From an uncultured Coriobacteriaceae bacterium (GTDB lineage: Bacteria; Actinomycetota; Coriobacteriia; Coriobacteriales; Atopobiaceae): a stretch of 50,951 bases of DNA. The DNA lies in NCBI GenBank assembly GCA_902780305.1, contig CACZFB010000022.1, forward strand, positions 1 through 50,951, written 5' to 3'. Positions 1 to 7,311 of this stretch are shown piece after piece. The notes below the pieces were generated by a model, which was given only the letters and a program-made list of their open reading frames with translations, had not been told where the DNA came from and did no database searches. Both the position numbers and the translations under genes were made by a program. The first letter of the stretch is position 1; each line of letters starts with the position of its first letter.

Positions 1-633
1 GATGGCCGGCACCGCCGCCTCCGCCTGCTCGCGCCACGCCTCGAGCCGCGCCCCGTCGAAGAACGCGTCGGTGCGGCTCACGCCGAGCGCCCGCACGGCG
101 CCCGTGCCCTCAAGGCCCATGGCCTCCTCGTATGCCCACACGACCTCGGGGCTGCTCACCGTCACCAGCGAGGTGTTGCCGTAGTGCGGGAACCGCTCCA
201 TCTCGGCATCCCCCACCCCAAAGATCTTCTCGGCCGTGCTCAGGCCGAACTTCTTGAACGCGCCGCACGCGTGCCACAGCTGCACCACACCCGTCTGCGG
301 ACGTACGGGCAAACAGCCCACGGGCATGTTCGCGTCGCACAAAAAGATGAGCCGCGCCCGCGCCACACGCCACGACATGCCCACGCAGCTCGCCACGTAG
401 CGCACACCCTGCCCCTTGTGCAAGCTCACGAACTCGCACGCAAACCCACGCGACGTGAGCTCCCGTATCATCAGCTCAAAGTCATGAGACGGCACCGAAT
501 CGCGCATCTCCACGAACACCGCCTTGCGTCCATCCACCGGCAAGAGCGCATGCAACCGATACGCCGCGCCATCGGCCCCAAAGTACAGCAGCGTCTTGAG
601 CGCACTTTTTATGTGTCGAGCCGTCGTTCCCAT
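1..633 (-). CDS. CDP-glycerol glycerophosphotransferase family protein (3' end outside window)
   Basis: This family (PF04464, TagB/TagF type) transfers glycerol phosphate from CDP-glycerol to a growing teichoic-acid-like polymer at the cytoplasmic face of the membrane. The 211 visible residues are the N-terminal part; the frame runs off the window edge without a stop. The start is ATG at 633-631, preceded by a GGGAGA ribosome site. The family's nucleotide-binding signature is visible as VQLWHACGAFKKFG at about residues 115-128, followed by the usual conserved stretches around SSPEVVWAYEEA and GVSRTDAFF. It diverges from licD with about 100 bases between the two starts, so the two probably share a regulatory region. 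Fusion to another domain cannot be excluded because the C-terminus is missing. The family call is firm; the exact polymer is unknown. Confidence 0.85.
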   Translation of the reverse strand, partial: MGTTARHIKSALKTLLYFGADGAAYRLHALLPVDGRKAVFVEMRDSVPSHDFELMIRELTSRGFACEFVSLHKGQGVRYVASCVGMSWRVARARLIFLCDANMPVGCLPVRPQTGVVQLWHACGAFKKFGLSTAEKIFGVGDAEMERFPHYGNTSLVTVSSPEVVWAYEEAMGLEGTGAVRALGVSRTDAFFDGARLEAWREQAEAAVPAI

Positions 634-731
634 GCTTCTCCCATCACCTGCGAAGGTTACAAAGATGCCGTGTGGCGGCAACTATCCATGATACCCTTAT
701 TTGGACCGCCAACGCGACGTTAGGAGCGACC

Positions 732-1646
732 ATGGACCTCTCCACAGTCGACCAGATGAAGACCATCATCACCCCCTCCATGGTGATGATCGACGATAAG
801 ACCTTGCACCAGCTGCAGGCCATCCTGCTCACCATCCTGGACGACATCATTACGTTTTGCGACGAGGAGGGCATCAACTATGTACTGAGCGGCGGCTCGG
901 CGTTGGGCGCCGTGCGTCACGAGGGGTTTATCCCCTGGGACGACGACATCGACATCGACATGCCCCGCGCCGACTACGACCGCTTTATTGCCACGTTCCC
1001 CCAGCGGTTTGCCAACAAGTACACCGTGCAGGCGCCCGAGCTCACGCCCGACGTCGGCACCGTAATCTCGCGCGTACGCCTGCGCAACACCGTTATGCGC
1101 ATGCACGACGACTGCAATCTTGAGGACTGCGGCATCTTTATTGACATCTTCCCCATCGAGAACGTGTTCAACAATCCCGTGGCACGGCATGTGCACGGCT
1201 TTGCGTGCCTTTCGATGGGACTGCTGTACTCGTGCCGCCGCTTCTTGCGCGATCGCAAGTTCTACCTGGCGTTTGCCGGAGAGAACAAGAGGTTCAAGCG
1301 GGTGGTCCAGGCCAAGGCGCTGCTGGGACTGGTTGGCGCGCCCATCTCGGTAAAGCGCTGGAGCAAGCTGGTCGTGGACGTCTACACGCTGTGCCACGAC
1401 AACAACAGCACACTCGTGGCGGTGCCGGCCGGCCGCAGACACTATTATGGCGAGATGTTCCCACGCGAGGTGTTTGCCGAGAGCCGCGACGCCACCTTTG
1501 AGGGCCGCACGGTAAAGGTTCCCAAGCACGTGGAGACGTACTTGGAGGACTGCTACGGAGACTGGCAGCGCATTCCCGAGCCTGAGGAGCGCGAGCACCA
1601 CGCCTACCTGGAGCTCGACATGGGCCCCTACGCGCTGGAGGACTAG
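732..1646 (+). CDS. LicD family phosphotransferase
   Basis: LicD proteins (PF04991, nucleotidyltransferase fold) attach phosphocholine or related phospho-groups to surface glycans such as teichoic acid. The 304-residue product carries the family core at about residues 50-75: a glycine-rich GGSALGAVRHEG, then IPWDDDIDIDMPRADYDR, whose aspartates bind the metal-nucleotide. A second conserved segment, DCGIFIDIFPIENV, follows near residue 135. I chose ATG 732 because AGGAG lies five bases upstream; a GTG at 672 would add 20 unconserved residues. Its neighbour is a CDP-glycerol glycerophosphotransferase, which suggests decoration of a phosphopolyol or capsular polymer. The donor (choline, glycerol or other) cannot be told from sequence. 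Confidence 0.9.
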   Translation: MDLSTVDQMKTIITPSMVMIDDKTLHQLQAILLTILDDIITFCDEEGINYVLSGGSALGAVRHEGFIPWDDDIDIDMPRADYDRFIATFPQRFANKYTVQAPELTPDVGTVISRVRLRNTVMRMHDDCNLEDCGIFIDIFPIENVFNNPVARHVHGFACLSMGLLYSCRRFLRDRKFYLAFAGENKRFKRVVQAKALLGLVGAPISVKRWSKLVVDVYTLCHDNNSTLVAVPAGRRHYYGEMFPREVFAESRDATFEGRTVKVPKHVETYLEDCYGDWQRIPEPEEREHHAYLELDMGPYALED

Positions 1647-1690
1647 CGGCCGCTCCGTCCGTCTCGACGGGCCGGGCCTCTCGGCTCGGC

Positions 1691-1793
1691 GCCGTGTACG
1701 ATTCCGCGTCGAATGGCATCCCAACCGTGCGCAATTCTCATCGGAAATCGTACACGGTAGGGATGTCATCCAACGTTGAATCGTACACGGCAC
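1691..1793. repeat. Nested palindromic element, copy A
   Basis: A 103-base element begins and ends with a perfect 13-base inverted repeat, GCCGTGTACGATT / AATCGTACACGGC. It contains a second, inner imperfect pair (ACCGTGCGCAATT / AATCGTACACGGT). It lies 44 bases after licD and can fold as a long hairpin. A second copy in inverted orientation lies at 3203-3303, on the other side of the 1823-2914 gene. No transposase sits inside, so a non-autonomous (MITE-like) or REP-type element is the likely class. Confidence 0.8.
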
Positions 1794-1822
1794 AATCGCC
1801 ACCTTTGGTCGCACTGGCTGAC

Positions 1823-2914
1823 CTACCGCAGCCATGGCCTAAACACTTCAAACATCGTGTATTGTCGGCGCAAAAATGACCCATTTTTCAGGAGTCGCAT
1901 AAATCTGTTGGTGGCCTCCTGTCCGTCCCTTTGGGCAATCGCGACAACAATGCGAGCGGCACTCTTGTTAAAGGCCTCCTGCGTCCTAACGTCGTCGTAT
2001 ACGAACGAGAAATCACGGATACCAAGCGTTTGGTAGTCAAGGTCACGCACGTGATCGATTCTGGGGTTGTCGCCCGTGTTATGGACGTCGCCCTTAAACT
2101 CGATGACCGAGTTGTAGTCGGACAGGTAAAAGTCGGGAGTGATGGTTCGCCCCTCAATAAGTGCCCGCTGCTCGGCGTTAAGCACGAGGGCCTTGTTGGC
2201 AACGAACGGGGCAAGCGCAAGCCCACCGGAGTCAACGCTTCCAAACAATGCGGGGCCCATAAATGATTCCTGCGGCGATCCCGACAGGTCGTATGCAAGC
2301 GCGCTAGCCTTTCGGGCAAGCGCGAGGCCTTGCTCGGTGCCGCTATCGGATAAAAACAAGAGAAGGTCCTTGGTGTTAAGCGACGGCTCTACGCCATACA
2401 CCACGGCCCCTCTCTTTGGGTCGTGGGGGCTGTGGGCGAAGGTTCCGCACAGCTCCAGGCACAGCTTGAGCAGCATGAGCACGGCCACACGTTTGGTGAG
2501 TTTGCCGTCAATCACGCGTTGGCGCAGACGCTTTGCCATGCCCAGTACGATGTTGGGGGCCGAAAGCGCATAGACGTTTGAGTCCTCGGGCACAAGCGGG
2601 CCGAGGAGCCTGTTGTCTCGCGAGACGAGTCGCAGGAAGGGATGCGCTCCACGAGGCCGCTTGAGTACCGTACAGGCAAAATCACGGGAGCGAATGCGAC
2701 TGCGTGCGTTGGGGACCAGGACACCCAAGGGTTCCGACTCGGGAATACGGAGCGTGCTGAGAAGCCCCGGCATGGCGAGCCGGTTGAGCTTGGCCGTGGT
2801 AAGTCCAAGCGGTTGGGGTGCGACCACATCGCACGGTTGTAGCGATACAGTGTGGTCCCATCGCGTGACACGCAGCAGTTTGAGCGAGGTTTTGTCATCA
2901 AGAAAGAGGTCCAT
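1823..2914 (-). CDS. Uncharacterised protein with C-terminal PD-(D/E)XK/DUF559-like nuclease signature
   Basis: A 363-residue protein of unknown function. The last third resembles the DUF559/Vsr-type endonuclease fold. ITPDFYLSDYNSVIEFKGD (about residues 257-276) supplies the D...ExK pattern, followed by H and then D-x-x-R-D-L-D-x-x-x-x-G, as in that family. The N-terminal two thirds have no domain I recognise. I chose ATG 2914; GTG 2983 would give 23 more residues, and neither has a strong ribosome site. The gene is unrelated to its glycan neighbours and is bracketed by inverted copies of one palindromic element, which suggests cargo of a mobile unit. A defence or DNA-processing role is possible but is inference only. 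Confidence 0.6.
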   Translation of the reverse strand: MDLFLDDKTSLKLLRVTRWDHTVSLQPCDVVAPQPLGLTTAKLNRLAMPGLLSTLRIPESEPLGVLVPNARSRIRSRDFACTVLKRPRGAHPFLRLVSRDNRLLGPLVPEDSNVYALSAPNIVLGMAKRLRQRVIDGKLTKRVAVLMLLKLCLELCGTFAHSPHDPKRGAVVYGVEPSLNTKDLLLFLSDSGTEQGLALARKASALAYDLSGSPQESFMGPALFGSVDSGGLALAPFVANKALVLNAEQRALIEGRTITPDFYLSDYNSVIEFKGDVHNTGDNPRIDHVRDLDYQTLGIRDFSFVYDDVRTQEAFNKSAARIVVAIAQRDGQEATNRFMRLLKNGSFLRRQYTMFEVFRPWLR

Positions 2915-3202
2915 GGCAGAAGGGTAGCGGCGTTGGCTTGGCGGGCAGGCCACTTTTTTTGATGGCGCATACAGCAAGCGCACGCATATATCGCAGCAAT
3001 TGCCCGCCCAGCGTTAAACGAGCAGGTACGCGTCTTGGCGGGAATGGGGTCGATTGGCGGCACGTGTTGCGACTTTTTTGTCGGGTGGCCTATCGTCAGG
3101 TGGCAACGGTTGTTTTGGCTCTGCAGGCGGTATGTTGGCGCCTTTGCGGGAGATATGCCAAAACGGGTTATACATTTTGTCGTCGGGCTAATCGCCATCG
3201 GT

Positions 3203-3303
3203 GCCGTGCACGATTCAACGTTGGTTGGCATCCCTACCGTGTACGATTTCCGATGAGAATTGCGCACGGTAGGGATGCGATTCGACGCTAAATCGTGCAC
3301 GGC
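3203..3303. repeat. Nested palindromic element, copy B
   Basis: This is an inverted copy of the 1691-1793 element. Its terminal 13-base arms are GCCGTGCACGATT / AATCGTGCACGGC, again perfect. Relative to copy A both arms carry a matching T-to-C / A-to-G change, so base pairing is kept. The inner arms (ACCGTGTACGATT and the GCGCACGGT side) are shared too. The 2915-3202 stretch between it and the nuclease-like gene holds no gene or promoter I can support. Confidence 0.8.
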
Positions 3304-3329
3304 ACCGAGCCGAGAAGCCCACGCACGGC

Positions 3330-5375
3330 CTAGAAGCTCTGCTCGTAGCGGCGGCCCAAAAACTTAGCGCCCAAAAACGAACGGCCCTTGCGCAGCCAGT
3401 TGACGCCCTCCAGCTCGCGCAGGCGCACCTCCGCGTACGGCACGTCCTCCGAGCGCAGCCACACGTCCAGACAGAACTCGCCCAGCCGGCCCACGCAGCG
3501 CTCCTCGAACGCCGACATGCCGGTAAAGTCGATGCGCTTCTCGGTGGCCTCCAGCACGCTAAACAGCCACGTGCAGTACGGGTCCAGCACCTCGCGCCGC
3601 ATGAGCAGCATGTTGAACATGTGCGCCTTGGGCGACTCCATAACCGCGTCGAACGCCGATACCCGCGATGGGCTCACCGCGCTCAGCCCCGCGCGCAGCG
3701 CCTCCAAGTGCGCCGCGTCATGCGTGTGGGCATAGTGAGAAGCCACCGACTCGATAACGTAGTTACGTGGGCGCGGCACCACCACCGGCACGCGCTCCAG
3801 CAACGCCCGCACCTCCGCGGACGACAAGACCTTGCGCTCCCCCGACCCGGCAAAGTGCCGCCGATAGTGCACCAGCCCCAACGCCTCGGCCTCCAGGTTG
3901 CGCCAACCCCACCACAGCACCGTAAGCTCGCAATAGCGGGGGTTCTTGTGGCAGATGTTGTTGCCGTCGCAATCCGACGCGTAGCCCGCAATGGGCCCGT
4001 TGCGGTCCGCGCCCCGCACCACCTGGTTGAAGTCGGTAATCTTGCTGAGCCCGCTCACCTGCCACAGGCCCGTGATGCCCGGCTTTATGCTCATGCGCAC
4101 GCGATGCTCCAAGTCGTAGCGCTCCCACTCGTCCATGGTGGGCGGGCGCGTGCCCACCAGGCTCATCTCGCCGCGCAGCACGTTGAGGAACTGCGGAAAC
4201 TCGTCGATGGAATAGCGGCGAATAAAGTGTCCCACGCCGCGCGGCCTGCCGTCCTTGCCGCGCTTCTCGCTGCCAATAATGCGCGGGTCGTCGTCCAGCT
4301 TAAACATGAGGCCGTCTTCCACGCGATTCTGCGCCTCCAGCGCCGCCTTGCGCTCCTCGGCGTCCAAATACATGCTGCGGAACTTGTACATGGTAAACGG
4401 CTTGCCGTTGCGTCCCACGCGCTGCTGGGAGAAGAAGATGGGCCCCGGCGACTTAAGGTAGATCATGGGCCCCACCACCAGGAAGATGAGCCCCGTAAGC
4501 ACACAGCCCACCAAGCCGCCAAGGATGTCGAACAGCCGCTTTACCATAAGCTGGCCGGTGGACGCATCCTGGATGCTGCTGGTAAGCACCGCGTACGGAC
4601 CGATCTTGCCCACGTCGGTAACCGAGATGCCCGCCCCGTGGGTGCCCGCAATCGCGTAGCTCACGGTAAGGCCCATCTCGGTAAGGTCGCCCACGAACTC
4701 TGCGGGAAACGGTACGTTGTCGGGCTGCAGGATAAACACCTCATCCACCCAGCCGTGGGTGATGTCGGTGATCGCCGTGCGGTCCATGGGCATAACCGGC
4801 ACGCCGTCCAGCACGTCCCCGTACGTGCGTCCGCCGTCCATAAGCACGACGCTCCACACGAAGTACTCCGTAAACGCGCCCTTCTCGCGCAGCTCGCGCA
4901 TGGTGTCGCGCGCAAGCGCAGAGGAGGTCACCAGCACCAGCGACCGCTTGTGCTGCCGTTCCGAGAGCCGTCGGCGCAGCCGGCGCTTGTTGGCCTGCCG
5001 CAGCGCGAGGTCCACCACGGGAAACAGTGCGGCGGTAAGGCCAATCTGCAGGCGCGATGCCTCGCCAATCCAGTGCACCACGAACAAATACACCAGCGCC
5101 AGCACGAAGGTCCACACCGTATACTGGATGACCGCAAAGACCTCGTCGAACACCGAGCGCCGAATGATGCCGTGGTAGTTGTTGGAGAAGAGCACCACCA
5201 GCAGCTGCCCGGCCAGCAGCACCAGCGCCTGGTAGCGGTAGCGACCTGCCACGTAGGGGTTGGCAAACGTCACGTTGAGCCAGTAGCTCACCGTGTAGCA
5301 CAGCTGCAGGCACAGCAGGTCGAGCACGATAAAGTCCCCGTGCTTGACGAGTCCGGCTATGGCCCGCTTGTTCAT
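3330..5375 (-). CDS. Fusion: polyprenyl-phosphate sugar-1-phosphate transferase (WbaP-like) with DUF4422 glycosyltransferase C-terminal part
   Basis: Residues 1-455 are a polyprenyl glycosylphosphotransferase that would load the first sugar phosphate onto undecaprenyl phosphate. They comprise several N-terminal membrane helices, a nucleotide-binding-like middle region, and a Bac_transf catalytic domain with VKRLFDILGG, KFRSMYLDAE, RRYSIDEFPQFLNVLRGEMS and PGITGLWQVSG. At about residue 455 (near 4010-4020) the frame runs from TDFNQVV straight into DUF4422 sequence (ICHKNPRYCELT, LGLVHYRRHF, FNMLLMRR, LRKGRSF). The expected C-terminal tail of the transferase and the N-terminal HKPYW segment of DUF4422 are both absent. 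I chose ATG 5375, with GGGGAG just upstream. It diverges from the ABC permease. Both halves lack an end, so activity is uncertain. Confidence 0.85.
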   Translation of the reverse strand: MNKRAIAGLVKHGDFIVLDLLCLQLCYTVSYWLNVTFANPYVAGRYRYQALVLLAGQLLVVLFSNNYHGIIRRSVFDEVFAVIQYTVWTFVLALVYLFVVHWIGEASRLQIGLTAALFPVVDLALRQANKRRLRRRLSERQHKRSLVLVTSSALARDTMRELREKGAFTEYFVWSVVLMDGGRTYGDVLDGVPVMPMDRTAITDITHGWVDEVFILQPDNVPFPAEFVGDLTEMGLTVSYAIAGTHGAGISVTDVGKIGPYAVLTSSIQDASTGQLMVKRLFDILGGLVGCVLTGLIFLVVGPMIYLKSPGPIFFSQQRVGRNGKPFTMYKFRSMYLDAEERKAALEAQNRVEDGLMFKLDDDPRIIGSEKRGKDGRPRGVGHFIRRYSIDEFPQFLNVLRGEMSLVGTRPPTMDEWERYDLEHRVRMSIKPGITGLWQVSGLSKITDFNQVVRGADRNGPIAGYASDCDGNNICHKNPRYCELTVLWWGWRNLEAEALGLVHYRRHFAGSGERKVLSSAEVRALLERVPVVVPRPRNYVIESVASHYAHTHDAAHLEALRAGLSAVSPSRVSAFDAVMESPKAHMFNMLLMRREVLDPYCTWLFSVLEATEKRIDFTGMSAFEERCVGRLGEFCLDVWLRSEDVPYAEVRLRELEGVNWLRKGRSFLGAKFLGRRYEQSF

Positions 5376-5506
5376 CCCGCTCCCCAATGTGTTGCTTAGC
5401 TGCTTGTGCGCGTAATCCAGAACTATAGCAAAAGGTCTGTGTTAAGGTATGTGGGCAGACTTATACGCATACAAAGAGCGCCTATGCAGGAAGAGGACGT
5501 GAGTCC

Positions 5507-6298
5507 ATGGCAGCAAATACGCTTCAACGTTTTACCACGAACATGAAAAAGAATGCGTTCCTGTTCCAGGAGCTCGTAAACCGCGACTTCCAGCAACGCT
5601 ACAAGCGTACCGTGCTGGGCATGGCCTGGAGCGTGCTCTCGCCGCTGCTGCAGCTGCTGGTAATGATGATCGTCTTCAGCCGTATGTTTGGCCACAACGT
5701 CGAGCACTACGTGATCTACCTCTTTGCGGGCAACATTGTTTTTTCGTATTACAGCGAGTCCACCAACAACGGCATGGCGAGCCTTATGGGAAACGCGGGC
5801 ATCCTGAGCAAGATCAACGTGCCCAAATACCTGTTTTTGCTCTCGCAAAACGTGTCAGCGCTCATCAACTACGCACTCACCATTGGCATTTTCTTCTTCT
5901 TTTGCATCATCGACCACATCACCTTTACGCCCGCCTTCTTTATGCTGTGGTACCCGGTGCTCTGTTTGCTGCTTATGAACATAGGCATCGGCATGGTCCT
6001 CAGCGCCCTGTACGTGTTCTTCCGAGACATTCAGTACCTGTATCGCGTCTTTCTTACGCTACTCACGTACCTCTCGGCCATCTTCTACACGCTTGACAGT
6101 TTTAGCCCCTTTGTACAGCGGCTCTTCTTGCTCAACCCGGTGTATGCCAACATCAAGTATTGGCGCGTCATCGTGCTTGAGGGTGTGGTGCCGTCTGCGG
6201 GCTTCCATTTGCTGCTCGCCTTCGACGCCATCGTGTTTTTGGCCATCGGCGCGCTCTTCTACAAGAAGTTTAACCACCGCTTCGTGTACTACTTCTAA
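5507..6298 (+). CDS. Polysaccharide/teichoic acid ABC exporter, permease subunit
   Basis: An ABC-2 type membrane protein of 263 residues (Wzm/TagG group) that forms the channel for exporting lipid-linked glycan. An N-terminal interface segment (LVNRDFQQRYKRTVLGMAWS) resembles the family start, and about six hydrophobic spans follow, ending in the short tail FNHRFVYYF. AGGAAGAGGACG precedes the ATG. It is the first gene of a plus-strand operon reaching 11362, with 35 bases to the ATPase gene. The 131 bases between it and the divergent sugar transferase must hold both promoters, but I see no convincing boxes. The ATPase lacks the long C-terminal carbohydrate-binding domain of O-antigen exporters, which favours a TagGH-like mode. 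Confidence 0.9.
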   Translation: MAANTLQRFTTNMKKNAFLFQELVNRDFQQRYKRTVLGMAWSVLSPLLQLLVMMIVFSRMFGHNVEHYVIYLFAGNIVFSYYSESTNNGMASLMGNAGILSKINVPKYLFLLSQNVSALINYALTIGIFFFFCIIDHITFTPAFFMLWYPVLCLLLMNIGIGMVLSALYVFFRDIQYLYRVFLTLLTYLSAIFYTLDSFSPFVQRLFLLNPVYANIKYWRVIVLEGVVPSAGFHLLLAFDAIVFLAIGALFYKKFNHRFVYYF

Positions 6299-6333
6299 TC
6301 GCCACAGGATATCGACCAGTTTGCGAGGCACGC

Positions 6334-7290
6334 ATGAGCGTTATTGAATGCAACGACGTGAGCATTCGCTACATTACGGGCGACTTTAAGTCCATTGGAC
6401 TCAAAGAGTTCGTTATGAGAAAGCTCACCAACAACTTTCATGTGACCGAGTTCTGGGCCGACCGCCACGTGACCTTTAGCATCGAGCGCGGCGACATGCT
6501 GGGCATTATCGGCTCTAACGGCGCGGGAAAGTCCACCCTACTCAAAGCCATCAGCGGCATTATGATTCCTACGGGCGGCAGCATTAAGGTAAACGGCAAG
6601 ATGGCGGCCCTGCTGGAGCTGGCAAGTGGCTTCGACGCACAAATGACCGTTAAGGAGAACACCTACCTACGCGGTGCCATGCTGGGCTACACTCGCGAAT
6701 TCTTGGACGAGAAGTACAAGGAAATCATTGCGTTTGCTGAGCTGGAGGACTTCCAAGACCACATGTTCAAGCAGCTCTCCAGTGGCATGCAGAGCCGCCT
6801 GGCCTTCTCGATCGCCTGCCTGGTGGACCCCGACATCCTCATCCTGGACGAGGTCTTAAGCGTGGGCGACGGCGCGTTTAGAAAGAAGAGCGGCGACCGC
6901 ATGAAGGAGATCCTTGCTGGCGGCACCACAGGTGTGCTGGTTTCCCATTCGATTGATCAGGTTCGCGAGATGTGCAACAAGGTTCTGTGGCTCGACCACG
7001 GCAACCAGATTGCCTTTACCGACGACGTGCAGCTGTACTGCGACGCCTACGACGAGTTCCTTATGACCAAGGAGCTGCCCCAAAACGAGGACGACATCCA
7101 TCGGTTGGCCGACGGGTTCCTCAAGCGCCGACAAGCTGAGGCCAAGAAGCACCAGGAGGCCGAGGCCAAGCGCCTGCAACAGGTAATCGAGGACGGACAC
7201 TCGGAGGCCGCAGTCCTCACCGCCATCCGCATCTTGCAAAAGAGCAAGCCGGAGGCGCTAGCCTCCGAGTATACCGGTGCCGCAGAATAG
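6334..7290 (+). CDS. Polysaccharide/teichoic acid ABC exporter, ATPase subunit
   Basis: A 318-residue ATPase that powers the permease encoded just upstream (Wzt/TagH group). Walker A is GSNGAGKST at about residue 60. The signature is LSSGMQSRL near 148, Walker B is DILILDE, and the switch histidine lies in VSHS. The N-terminal LKEFVMRKL stretch before the P-loop is typical of polysaccharide exporters. After residue 240 the tail is a charged, probably coiled region rich in E, A, K and Q (RRQAEAKKHQEAEAKR). It is much shorter than the substrate-binding domain of O-antigen Wzt, so substrate selection probably does not depend on a glycan-end cap. Confidence 0.92.
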   Translation: MSVIECNDVSIRYITGDFKSIGLKEFVMRKLTNNFHVTEFWADRHVTFSIERGDMLGIIGSNGAGKSTLLKAISGIMIPTGGSIKVNGKMAALLELASGFDAQMTVKENTYLRGAMLGYTREFLDEKYKEIIAFAELEDFQDHMFKQLSSGMQSRLAFSIACLVDPDILILDEVLSVGDGAFRKKSGDRMKEILAGGTTGVLVSHSIDQVREMCNKVLWLDHGNQIAFTDDVQLYCDAYDEFLMTKELPQNEDDIHRLADGFLKRRQAEAKKHQEAEAKRLQQVIEDGHSEAAVLTAIRILQKSKPEALASEYTGAAE

Positions 7291-7311
7291 CACGGGCCGG
7301 ACAGACGATCG

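Noticed and set aside
2512..3300. 262-residue frame upstream of the nuclease-like gene
   Set aside because: It runs through the palindromic element and overlaps the real gene in another frame; no domain or conserved pattern.
3621..5399. 592-residue open frame on the plus strand
   Set aside because: It lies opposite the sugar transferase fusion, whose motifs are clear. Long antisense frames are expected in GC-rich genes, and this one has no recognisable domain.
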